Positions 1 to 6,920 of a stretch of DNA of 64,000 bases are shown here, in pieces; positions within the stretch are counted from its first letter, which is position 1, and the number at the start of each line of letters is the position of its first letter. A program made the translations under genes and the position numbers. The notes below the pieces were generated by a model. It worked only from the letters and a program-made list of their open reading frames with translations, had not been told where the DNA came from and made no database searches. This DNA comes from Runella sp. MFBS21 (GTDB lineage Bacteria; Bacteroidota; Bacteroidia; Cytophagales; Spirosomataceae): assembly GCF_029433105.1 (NCBI RefSeq), contig NZ_JARNTW010000001.1, positions 1-64,000 on the forward strand, written 5' to 3'.

Positions 1-1
1 A

Positions 2-106
2 ATTGGGGGTTGGCCATGTCGCAATTGTACATTAAATTTGGCGATAGATTACAAGCTGACAGAGAAAATTACCTCGGAGGCTGAAAAGGCAAAACTAAAA
101 TCCTGA
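2..106 (+). CDS. possible C-terminal tail of a gene entering from the left (partial, unidentified)
   Basis: An open frame runs in from the window edge and stops at TGA 104-106, giving 34 codons that end in ITSEAEKAKLKS. The composition looks protein-like (charged, helical tail), but the piece is too short to assign to a family. Another plus-strand frame closes at about 84, so the choice of frame is uncertain. It would converge on the gasdermin gene, whose stop is at 172. The rest of 1-171 shows nothing I recognise. Confidence 0.25.
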   Translation: MGGWPCRNCTLNLAIDYKLTEKITSEAEKAKLKS

Positions 107-171
107 CACAGTTCAGCGTACACTCCCTGGTTATCCCGACAATTGGGGTTAAGGATGAGAAAGAAGGTGGT

Positions 172-978
172 TTAAGTAACTTCAATAAATCCTGTATCCT
201 GCATTTCGGTAAAAAAATCTAATTCCATACTGTCTCCTAAAACTCGGTTAAAATCTTGTTTTTTATCAATTGTAAGAATACCATTGTCGCTAAAAAAAAG
301 CCGAACTAATTTGACCCCAAAGACAATCCCTTCATCAGGAGTTTCAAATACCAACTTATCATAATTTGAACCTTCTATCGCTGATTCTAATTTTGCATCA
401 ACAGGTAAATTCTTGATTTTACTCGCATCAACGCTCAACTCGGCTGTGTTCTTTCTCTCAAATTGCATTCGCATTTTCTTAGCTCTTAGTAAAGACGTAG
501 CTACAAAGAAATTGCCTTTTTTTATTTCTTCTTTATAAATGTCTCTCAACTCATTCTGATTCTCATTAAGCCAATTTCTTAAGCTTATTTCGTCCGCATC
601 CGTAGTTACAATTTCTTCTATATGAAAAATAACTGAACTACTGTTTGCAAAAGCTAAGTCAAAACTTGGTGCTGAATCTTGAAAGTAGCTTCCCAGTACC
701 TTAGCGGCAATGGTTGAAGACAAACTATTCGTTTTTCGTAAATCTATATCTATGCCTTGCCCATCACTTAAGCCAATTGCACCATGAATCTTATCAGAAA
801 ATAGCGACTTTATAAAACCACTTGTTGGTTGTGCTTCCGATTGAATCCATATTCTTTTAAAAGTATTTTTAATAGTATGCTCATAAATATGCAAAGGTCT
901 GATAGAAGTCTTAGGATAGGCGACAAGGCTATATCCTTTACTCTTCAATGCTACTACAAACGGGTCATTACATTCCAT
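172..978 (-). CDS. bacterial gasdermin (pore-forming cell-death effector)
   Basis: The 268-residue protein begins MECNDPFVVALKSKGY followed by a lysine/proline motif near residues 22-28 (YPKTSIRPLHI). This is the N-terminal pattern I know from bacterial gasdermins: a Cys within the first few residues (a known palmitoylation site in the family), then a DP...L...GY segment. The body alternates beta strands and amphipathic helices, as expected for the pore-forming fold. There is no long autoinhibitory domain. Only about 21 residues follow a predicted linker around NRVL-GDS (Leu247/Gly248), which fits the short inhibitory C-terminal peptide of bacterial gasdermins. From memory, the characterised Runella gasdermin is cut after a Leu at about this position. 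The start lies 4 nt downstream of the stop of the upstream protease gene, so the two are translated from one message. Proposed role: released by proteolysis, it oligomerises in the inner membrane and kills the cell, limiting phage spread. The family call rests on pattern recognition without a search. Confidence 0.85.
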   Translation of the reverse strand: MECNDPFVVALKSKGYSLVAYPKTSIRPLHIYEHTIKNTFKRIWIQSEAQPTSGFIKSLFSDKIHGAIGLSDGQGIDIDLRKTNSLSSTIAAKVLGSYFQDSAPSFDLAFANSSSVIFHIEEIVTTDADEISLRNWLNENQNELRDIYKEEIKKGNFFVATSLLRAKKMRMQFERKNTAELSVDASKIKNLPVDAKLESAIEGSNYDKLVFETPDEGIVFGVKLVRLFFSDNGILTIDKKQDFNRVLGDSMELDFFTEMQDTGFIEVT

Positions 979-982
979 GATT

Positions 983-3760
983 CTAAGTGGTTTTTTTTAA
1001 AAGTTTGAATACTTTGCTATAATCATAAAACTCTCCATCATCGTGTTTTGCTCTATATTTATCTTGGTTTAGTTCATAACAAGTGTATTCGAATACTGAT
1101 TCTATTTCCATTGGAGATTTTTTTAAAAGTTTGTAAAACTTTTCTGAAAAATCAACCGCTGCTTTTGGACTTATAGCAATAGTAGTTCCTACGGCATACT
1201 TGGTAAGTCCTTTATCTACAATCTTTTTAGCACTAGTTTCTGAATCACAAGCTATCAATAAAATCAGTTCTTTTACTTCTTTCGTTTTTTCAAGTTGTTT
1301 GCACAAGTAATCTGATGGGACAGGATTAGGCCGCTCTTTATGCTCATCGTGGACAAAAAATAACTGGTCAGGAATACCATGAACAGTGATATGGACGATG
1401 TCTTTCCCTACTGTATGTGAACCAATTTCATTGTATTTTGTATTTAAATTGTCATAAAACTCAAATGCATCACTTATAGTATCTGCAATTATTTGCTTTT
1501 GAGCAGGTGCTCTTATATGGTTTTTGTTTTCAGGATCTGCTGTTAGAAATATGATACTTAATTTAGCTTTGTCCGGGAGAGGTATTGGTTGTTTTGGTAT
1601 ATATTCCTTTGTCGGAGTTGGTAAGTCAAACATAAATCTAAAAATATTAGTACTATCCAACATACATACATCTTCGATATCTGCTTTTGCTTTCCATTTA
1701 TTATTATAGAAACAATACACCTCAAAATCCAACGGCATGAGTTTGGTGGTTTTGAGGTCATCATTCAGTGCCAGTAACGTTTTCTGTATCTCTTCCCAAA
1801 GTGGATGCTGTCCTTTATCATCTTTCAATCGAATATAAATACTGTGTTCCTGCCAGCGTTCAGTTACTTCAGCATACGTATTAGTAGCTCCGTCATGAAG
1901 TACTACTCCTTTTTTCCAGCGGAGTTCATTGTATATCTTACTATGTAACTTAACCATGAATTTGTGTAGGGTACCAGCCGGTAAAAATGGCGAATACGTT
2001 AGTTTTATCTCACAATCAAAGTCTGCAAGGTACGGGGGATAATTGGGTTGCTTTTCGGTAAATAAAGCTGGGACGATAAAATTACCCTTTTCTTCATAAC
2101 AAAAATGATAGGAAATCAGTAGTTCTAATAGTTTTTCACGTTCTCTCTCATTGTATTCCTTCCAGATTTTGGGTAAGAAGTCAGGTTTAAGCGTAGCAAT
2201 ATCATCATAAAACTCAAAATCAATCACTTTACAAATGGCATCTTTGACCCAAATAGGATTCAGGACAATCCAATCTTTGAGCTTTTCATTGTCTCCAAAA
2301 TAGATGACAGCACCGATGCGATCTAGCACCGCCAACCATGCCCTGATTTCATCCGCGTTTAATCCTCTTCTGGTACAGACAGTGATAAATTCTTCTTTGC
2401 TGATGTAGTTAGTACCTTGACTTTTAAGTTGGTTCAAATCTTCTTTTGCACCCAGCCATTCTGAGCTGTACTGTACCGTGAAGATATCGTCACTGATTTT
2501 AGAAATACTCTTGGCAATAAGTTTGGGTAGCGCAGCAAATTGCTCTATATCCACGCAACTTATTTTGATAAACTCTTCAACGTTGCCAAATTTATTCTTA
2601 ACATCTTCCTCATTAATAGATCGTTTGCCTATATCATTTTTGTTTTGAACATAGATGACCGGACTGTGTTGGCCACTGTCGTTGTTGTAGGCATTGGCCA
2701 TCGCCAACCAATATTCATACCCTATGTATAATTCATTATGAGCTACTGTGTCGTCGTATGACGTGACGTAGAGGTACAGCGACTTTCGACTGCAAAAAAG
2801 CTGCTGAATCTCCCGATATTTGCCCTGCCCTCCAAAATCCCAAATATTAAACGTAAAAGAGGTTGATTCTGGCAAACCCGTTTGGGTACCAGGTAAGTTT
2901 GCAATCGTATAAGGTACGATGTCTAACCCAGGCGTTCTGTCTTCTTTAGCAGGTAATGGGGCATTGATATCCAGCAGTTTGAGCCGAATGGAGGTTTTGC
3001 CGACTTCTCCATTGCCAATCAATATCATTTTGGCTTCATGCAGGTACTCTTTAGTAAAGTTTGCTTTGTTTAACGATGTCAGGTAGCCTTTCATCGTGTT
3101 CCAACAGTTTCTGTCTGTGTCCCATATTTCACGGTCAATTCTGCGTAATTGATTTCCTTGTAAGTATAAGGTCTCCATCGTTTCTACTTCGCTCAAAAAT
3201 GGCGCTAATTCAGTCAGTTGGTTTTGGGCTAAATGAAGCGTATTGAGCAAACGCATAGAGCGATTGAATATGATTCTTTTCAAGGTATTTTTATCTGCAT
3301 ATATATACTTTAATGCGCGAAATCCTGTATGGAAACTTAATCTATCCAATTGATTTTCACTCACATCTAGCAACACCAATACTGGACAATCTCCCTCAAA
3401 AACCAACTTTGTTAGGCGATTTTTTTGCAAATAAATCTGCTGTAACGACCGAAAGCCCTTCGGAATGGTGATTTCTTTAATGGCGCAATTGTTGAGATAC
3501 AAACGCGTAAGGCGCGGCAAAGGTACTTCAAAAATAATCTCTGTTAGTGATTCGCTGCCACTCAGGTAGAGATATTCCAACACTTCTGCGTCTTTCCCTA
3601 AGACAAGCTTTTTTAGCTTACTATTGCCTATACTCAAAGCCGTGAGCTGTCCGGCTGCGTTGATGGCATAGCTATTGTCATAGCCTTTCACGAGCCGCAC
3701 GGCAGTAATGGGGCCGTCGTCTTTTTGAAGAGTAAGGGTTTGGATTAAGTCATGGAGCAT
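983..3760 (-). CDS. LRR-Roc-COR (ROCO) protein with C-terminal CHAT/caspase-like protease
   Basis: This 925-residue protein has four parts. Residues ~45-210 are leucine-rich repeats (LYLSGSESLTEI, LYLNNCAIKEI, IYLQKNRLTKL, LHLAQNQLTEL, LYLQGNQLRRI). Residues ~243-425 are a Ras-like Roc GTPase with P-loop GNGEVGKT (249-256), switch II WDFGGQG (307-313) and a G4 motif NKND (373-376). Residues ~430-690 fit a COR dimerisation region. Residues ~733-925 are a clan-CD protease-like domain with His794 in TVHG and Cys838 in IACDSE, the His/Cys dyad layout of CHAT and caspase-like peptidases. Proposed role: the LRR or an upstream partner senses a stimulus, the GTPase switches state, and the protease cuts the adjacent gasdermin. 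The gene precedes the gasdermin by 4 nt. Upstream, 161 bp separate it from an FGE-fold gene on the same strand. There is no signal peptide, so it is cytoplasmic. The protease assignment is strong, but its substrate is inferred from the operon. Confidence 0.9.
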   Translation of the reverse strand: MLHDLIQTLTLQKDDGPITAVRLVKGYDNSYAINAAGQLTALSIGNSKLKKLVLGKDAEVLEYLYLSGSESLTEIIFEVPLPRLTRLYLNNCAIKEITIPKGFRSLQQIYLQKNRLTKLVFEGDCPVLVLLDVSENQLDRLSFHTGFRALKYIYADKNTLKRIIFNRSMRLLNTLHLAQNQLTELAPFLSEVETMETLYLQGNQLRRIDREIWDTDRNCWNTMKGYLTSLNKANFTKEYLHEAKMILIGNGEVGKTSIRLKLLDINAPLPAKEDRTPGLDIVPYTIANLPGTQTGLPESTSFTFNIWDFGGQGKYREIQQLFCSRKSLYLYVTSYDDTVAHNELYIGYEYWLAMANAYNNDSGQHSPVIYVQNKNDIGKRSINEEDVKNKFGNVEEFIKISCVDIEQFAALPKLIAKSISKISDDIFTVQYSSEWLGAKEDLNQLKSQGTNYISKEEFITVCTRRGLNADEIRAWLAVLDRIGAVIYFGDNEKLKDWIVLNPIWVKDAICKVIDFEFYDDIATLKPDFLPKIWKEYNEREREKLLELLISYHFCYEEKGNFIVPALFTEKQPNYPPYLADFDCEIKLTYSPFLPAGTLHKFMVKLHSKIYNELRWKKGVVLHDGATNTYAEVTERWQEHSIYIRLKDDKGQHPLWEEIQKTLLALNDDLKTTKLMPLDFEVYCFYNNKWKAKADIEDVCMLDSTNIFRFMFDLPTPTKEYIPKQPIPLPDKAKLSIIFLTADPENKNHIRAPAQKQIIADTISDAFEFYDNLNTKYNEIGSHTVGKDIVHITVHGIPDQLFFVHDEHKERPNPVPSDYLCKQLEKTKEVKELILLIACDSETSAKKIVDKGLTKYAVGTTIAISPKAAVDFSEKFYKLLKKSPMEIESVFEYTCYELNQDKYRAKHDDGEFYDYSKVFKLLKKTT

Positions 3761-3793
3761 TGCTATATGCTGTTTTTTTTAGAAATTATTTTT

Positions 3794-3812
3794 GACCCGC
3801 GAAGCGGGTTTT
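3794..3812. terminator. small GC-rich hairpin between the ROCO gene and the FGE-fold gene
   Basis: The inverted repeat CCCGC-GAA-GCGGG is followed on the plus strand by a short TTTT run. It lies in the 161-bp gap between the first FGE-fold gene and the ROCO start. On the minus strand, where both genes are read, the T-run is poor, so termination there is doubtful and read-through into the ROCO-gasdermin pair is plausible. Confidence 0.3.
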
Positions 3813-3921
3813 GAAAGTACACTTTCCGCTCCATTTCGGTACAAGGTGCTGGGTCGTCGTCCCACCTCCCTTTGCGACCTTATACCTCCATTTCGCTCTT
3901 CTTTTCTGCTCACGGGATTTT

Positions 3922-4662
3922 CTACTGAACTGAAGAAGAAAGAACCAACCGAAAGCCGAGGTAACTGTCGCGATCCTCGGGCGGGCCACCGTAGCGGTCC
4001 GAGGAGCGGCAGAGCCGCGCGTAGCCGTTCCAGCTGCCGCCGCGACGCACGCGGAGCGAGCCTGTAGCAGCGCCTGTAGGATTAACTACAGCACGACCTG
4101 TAGTGCGGCTATAGGCCGCATACGCATACCAATCACTGCACCATTCCCACAAATTGCCACTCATATCGTACAAACCCAAAAGATTCGGCGTTTTCAAACC
4201 TACGTCTTTCGTTTCTTCATGGCTATTTACGTCATACCAACCTACTTCTTCTAATTTGTTGCTGCCTGCGTAGATAAAAGGGTACTTCTCCCCATACACC
4301 CCACCTTGTGCGGCATATTCCCATTCGGCTTCGGTGGGTAAGCGATAATAGCGTTTTGTTAGCGCATGAAGTCTTGGCAAAAACCTTGTTACGATGGTGG
4401 CATAATCTACGGTTTCTATGGGACGGTTATCCCCTTTAAAATAAGCAGGGTTAACCCAATCGGGACCACTCATAACCACATCCCACAGTTGTTGTGTTAC
4501 TAGAAATTGGCCCATCCAAAAGCTACTTAATTGTACTTTATGTACCGGCTTTTCATTATCAAAAGCCTCTTTATCGTTACTTCCCATTTCAAATATGCCC
4601 CCTTGTACATATATCATAGTAAATGCCATTGGGGTGTTTTCAAATTCGGAAAAGGATTTCAT
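3922..4662 (-). CDS. FGE-sulfatase/C-type-lectin-fold protein with DGR-like variable C-terminus (copy 1)
   Basis: The 246-residue protein belongs to the FGE-sulfatase (SUMF1-like) family: GGIFEMGS near 21-28, RLPTEAEWEYAA at 107-118, and GLYDMSGNLWEWCSDWY at 163-179. The C-terminus RVRRGGSWNGYARLCRSS to LGFRLV (204-240) is the usual ligand-binding end. The first of the two active-site cysteines of true formylglycine-generating enzymes is missing, so catalysis is unlikely. This is the pattern of DGR target proteins. Candidate variable residues are N212-Y214, R216-L217, S220-D222, Y224-G226, D230 and D232-Y234. Their codons differ from copy 2 almost only at positions 1 and 2. The variable segment is strikingly GC-rich compared with its surroundings. 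The gene lies on the same strand directly upstream of the ROCO-gasdermin pair. A role as binding or recognition protein is inference. Confidence 0.85.
   Translation of the reverse strand: MKSFSEFENTPMAFTMIYVQGGIFEMGSNDKEAFDNEKPVHKVQLSSFWMGQFLVTQQLWDVVMSGPDWVNPAYFKGDNRPIETVDYATIVTRFLPRLHALTKRYYRLPTEAEWEYAAQGGVYGEKYPFIYAGSNKLEEVGWYDVNSHEETKDVGLKTPNLLGLYDMSGNLWEWCSDWYAYAAYSRTTGRAVVNPTGAATGSLRVRRGGSWNGYARLCRSSDRYGGPPEDRDSYLGFRLVLSSSVQ
3941..4053 (-). repeat. DGR-type variable region of FGE-fold copy 1
   Basis: Aligned by codon with copy 2 (5035-5147), the constant codons (TGG, GCG, TGC, CGC, CCC GAG, CTC GG) are shared, while the differing codons keep C or T at position 3 and vary at positions 1 and 2 (for example AAC/CTC, TAC/AGC, CTC/TAC, TAC/CAC, GGC/GAT, GAT/AGT, TAC/AAC). 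That is what adenine-directed mutagenesis of an AAY-rich template leaves. The 3' part CTCGGCTTTCGGTTGGTTC is nearly invariant and would be the homing-initiation end. I see no reverse transcriptase in the window. Confidence 0.65.
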
Positions 4663-4688
4663 AGTGAATAACGTTAAAGCCTATTTAA

Positions 4689-4733
4689 AAATAGCAGCAG
4701 AGCTTTCGGCCTAGGCTACTCACACTGCTGCTG
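4689..4733 (-). terminator. probable terminator between FGE-fold copies 2 and 1
   Basis: Read on the minus strand, AGCAGCAG and CTGCTGCT form an 8-bp stem around a 24-nt structured loop and are followed by ATTTTTAAA. It sits in the 362-bp gap between copy 2 (ends 5025) and copy 1 (starts 4662). It may also be part of a structured RNA with the neighbouring hairpins at 4736-4760 and 4789-4803. Confidence 0.4.
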
Positions 4734-4735
4734 GG

Positions 4736-4760
4736 GTTCTGAGTATCTCAGAACGTTTTT
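4736..4760 (+). terminator. hairpin with T-run
   Basis: A perfect 8-bp stem GTTCTGAG-TAT-CTCAGAAC is followed by GTTTTT. This has the form of an intrinsic terminator on the plus strand, although no plus-strand gene precedes it. A further small palindrome, TTGTCG-TC-CGACAA, lies about 40 bp to the right. The rest of this gap (4869-5024) shows nothing beyond the repeat copy described separately. Confidence 0.4.
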
Positions 4761-4821
4761 GTCCCCCAAGAGGAACCGGACAAACATCTGTTCAGTGGTT
4801 GTCGTCCGACAATCCCGTGAG

Positions 4822-4868
4822 CTGAAGAAGAAAGAACCAACCGAAAGCCGAGGTTATTGTTGCGGTTC
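4822..4868 (-). repeat. AAC-rich relic of the FGE variable segment (candidate DGR template remnant)
   Basis: On the minus strand this non-coding stretch reads CGC AAC AAT AAC CTC GGC, then runs on into the conserved 3' end shared with the variable regions. Thirty-three bases are identical to the end of copy 1. Where this copy has AAC AAT AAC, copy 1 has GAC AGT TAC and copy 2 has GAC ACT AAC, so every difference falls on an adenine of this copy. That is the relation of template repeat to variable repeat. Homology stops abruptly upstream, so it is at most a truncated template or the tail of a deleted fourth gene that was never mutagenised. Confidence 0.5.
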
Positions 4869-5024
4869 GTTCCCTATGATGTTTGGCCTAAGCCCTTTGG
4901 CTGTATGATACGCCTCGTCCAAATATCGCATTTTTTTATAAATCGTTGCTTACTTTGTTGGGGTAGTTTTGGCCAAATTTGCCATTTCGCTCTTCTTTTT
5001 GCTCACGGGATTTTTCTACTGAAC

Positions 5025-5717
5025 TTAAGAAGAAAGAACCAACCGAAACCCGAGGTTAGTGTCGTGACTCTCGGGCGTATCGAAGTGGCGGCAGTTGGCT
5101 CGGCAGTACTGCGCGCTGCTGAGCCAACTGCCGCCGCGAGGCACGCGGAACGAGCTTTTAGTAGGGCTATAGGCGGCCTCATACCAGTTTTGACACCACT
5201 CCCACAAATTGCCTGACATATCGTATAATCCCAATAAATTAGGCGTTTTCAATCCGACATCCTTGGTTTCTTGGTAGCTATTATCAAAATACCAACCTAC
5301 TTCTTCTAATTTATTGCTACCCGCGTATTCAAAAGGATACTGCCACTAATATAGCCCACCTCGTGCGGCATATTCCCACTCGGCTTCGGTGGGCAAACGG
5401 TATGTTGTATTGGATGGGCGGCTTGCGTTGGTTAAAGCATTCAATCGAGGCAAAAATTCAGCAACGATGTCTTCCCATGATACTCTCGCCACGGGTCTAT
5501 TGGCTCCTTTAAAATACGAAGGGTCTGTTTTTGCGGTTTCTTTCATCACATAGTTCCATAATGCTTGGGTTACGAGGTATTCTCCTATCCAAAAATCGCT
5601 CAATCGTACGCGGTAATCATCCGCCATTTTAAAAGGAGCTCGGTGGAGATTGCCTTCTACCGCAATCATGGTAAAGGAGAGGGACGTATCGGAGAAGGTT
5701 TGTAGATGGTTTTCCAT
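5025..5717 (-). pseudogene. FGE-sulfatase-fold protein copy 2, interrupted by an in-frame TAG
   Basis: Two open pieces (5717-5349 and 5345-5025) are in the same frame, separated only by TAG at 5346-5348. The joined protein reads AARGGLY-stop-WQYPFEYAGSNKLEEVGWY. Copy 3 has AARGGKYEWQ at this point, so one GAG-to-TAG change explains the break. Apart from the stop, the gene is a complete family member of about 230 residues with RLPTEAEWEYAA, GLYDMSGNLWEWCQNWY and a C-terminus RVPRGGSWLSSAQYCRANCR ending in LGFRLVLSS. The start is placed at MENHLQTF because this matches the start of copy 3; an in-frame ATG lies 21 nt upstream. It could be a recent pseudogene, or be expressed through suppression. 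Confidence 0.75.
5035..5147 (-). repeat. DGR-type variable region of FGE-fold copy 2
   Basis: Same layout as the segment in copy 1: invariant CGC GGC GGC AG(C/T) TGG at one end and CTC GG(C/G) TTT CGG TTG GTT at the other, with the intervening variable codons almost all ending in C or T. The substituted positions code for L, S, S, Q, Y, A, N, C, H, F, D, S, D, T and N, a spread typical of randomised AAY codons. Confidence 0.6.
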
Positions 5718-5893
5718 GCGGTTAGGATAAATAACCACTAATATACGGCTTGTCTCGCAATTTTTAGGTCCGTATGACGCCCTTTATCATCGCTACGGGA
5801 TATTTTTACTTAGGGGTTTCTGCGGAGTCGTTTTTTGTAAAAGGCGGTGGTTGAGATAGCAAGACGCCCACTTTTGCTCAACTGGGTTTTTCC

Positions 5894-6631
5894 CTACTGA
5901 ATCGGAGGAACAGAAAGAACCAACCGACATCCCACATTATTGCTGCGATTCTCAGGCGTGTCGTTGCTGCGGACTGCCGAGCGGCATCCCATTGCTGGAT
6001 AGTTCCAACACCCCCCCCGAACCACACGATACCAACCGTGGGTAGGGCCTGTAGGGTTGAGTGTAATATCTTTACCTAGGTCTGGATAAGTATCGTACCA
6101 ATCACTACACCATTCCCAAACATTCCCGCTCATATCATAGATACCCAAACGATTAGGTTTTTTCAGACCTACCGTTTGCGTTTGTCCCTGGCTATTTTCA
6201 AGGTACCAGCCCACTTCTTCCAACTGATTACTCCCTGAATAGGCAGTTGGATTTTGCCACTCATATTTCCCACCTCGTGCGGCGTATTCCCACTCAGCTT
6301 CCGTAGGCAAACGATAATAGGTACCCTCAGGCCGATTATTTTTTGTTTTATCATTGAGTCTTGGCAAAAACAATCGGTCAATATCTCTCCATGAAACTTG
6401 CTCTACAGGCTGACTAGCTCCTTTAAAATAGGAAGGGGCGGCTAGATCGGTATCGCCCATTACATAGGCCCACAAAGCTTGTGTCACGGGATACTCGCCT
6501 ATCCAAAAATCGCTCAATCCAACCCGATATGTCTTACTCATTTTAAAGGGCTTATCTTTCCTATTCCTCCCAATTGCCACCATATTGAAAGAAACAATGC
6601 TATCGACGAAGGTTTGTAGATGGTTTTCCAT
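5894..6631 (-). CDS. FGE-sulfatase/C-type-lectin-fold protein with variable C-terminus (copy 3)
   Basis: The protein is 245 residues from the chosen start MENHLQTFVDSIVSFNMVAIG. The same N-terminus begins copy 2, so the upstream extension to 6673 is probably not translated. Family motifs are YRLPTEAEWEYAARGG, LGIYDMSGNVWEWCSDWY and a C-terminus RVVRGGCWNYPAMGCRS...R that ends VGCRLVLSV. Spacing of the two cysteines differs from the catalytic pair of true FGE, so it is probably a binding protein. Its variable segment (5915-6031) fits the template pattern less cleanly than copies 1 and 2 (GTG GGA TGT in place of CTC GGC TTT), which suggests older divergence. A run of eight G on the coding strand (6011-6018) lies at the start of this segment. 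It is the first gene of the same-strand series leading to the ROCO-gasdermin pair. Confidence 0.8.
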   Translation of the reverse strand: MENHLQTFVDSIVSFNMVAIGRNRKDKPFKMSKTYRVGLSDFWIGEYPVTQALWAYVMGDTDLAAPSYFKGASQPVEQVSWRDIDRLFLPRLNDKTKNNRPEGTYYRLPTEAEWEYAARGGKYEWQNPTAYSGSNQLEEVGWYLENSQGQTQTVGLKKPNRLGIYDMSGNVWEWCSDWYDTYPDLGKDITLNPTGPTHGWYRVVRGGCWNYPAMGCRSAVRSNDTPENRSNNVGCRLVLSVPPIQ

Positions 6632-6712
6632 AAGCACAGCAAAAGACGTCCTAAAGTAAAGAATTTTAGGCAAAGTCAGGTAGAGTAAGAGCTATCTTTC
6701 GCTAGGTATCTA

Positions 6713-6756
6713 CAACAAAAAAGCAGAAGCAAACAAGGGCTTCTGCTTTTTTGTTG
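6713..6756. terminator. strong bidirectional terminator
   Basis: An 18-bp perfect inverted repeat (arms 6713-6730 and 6739-6756, core GCAGAAGC/GCTTCTGC flanked by A6 and T6) has an 8-nt loop. On the minus strand it would end the PadR1-permease transcript (last stop 6921) before the FGE-fold genes begin at 6631. The stretch 6757-6889 shows no convincing gene. Confidence 0.8.
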
Positions 6757-6889
6757 GTCTTGGGAGGATGGCCACAAAAATTTAGGGCTTCTTCTTCTTC
6801 AACTGCAAATAATCCAAGAAGTAAATCACCTTTACCGAAATATTGTTGTCGCATAGTAGTCACAAAATACTCGATTTTTGTTGATAGCG

Positions 6890-6917
6890 GTAGAGACGTT
6901 GCATGCAACGTCTCTAC
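6890..6917. repeat. 28-bp palindromic dispersed repeat (copy 1)
   Basis: Perfect palindrome made of GTAGAGACGTTGCA and its reverse complement, immediately downstream of the last permease of the PadR1 unit. Identical or related units occur at 21672, 24350, 38700 and 56001, always between genes. Confidence 0.85.
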
Positions 6918-6920
6918 TGT

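Noticed and set aside
3792-4067. 91-codon plus-strand open frame across the end of FGE copy 1
   Set aside because: Arg/Ser-rich translation produced by the GC-rich variable region read backwards.
3922-6631. FGE-fold proteins as true formylglycine-generating enzymes for the sulfatase at the right end
   Set aside because: The catalytic cysteine pair is not conserved, and the C-terminal segments vary as in DGR targets.
6702-6908. 68-codon minus-strand frame beginning in the palindromic repeat
   Set aside because: Starts inside the repeat and reads through the terminator hairpin; no homology recognised.
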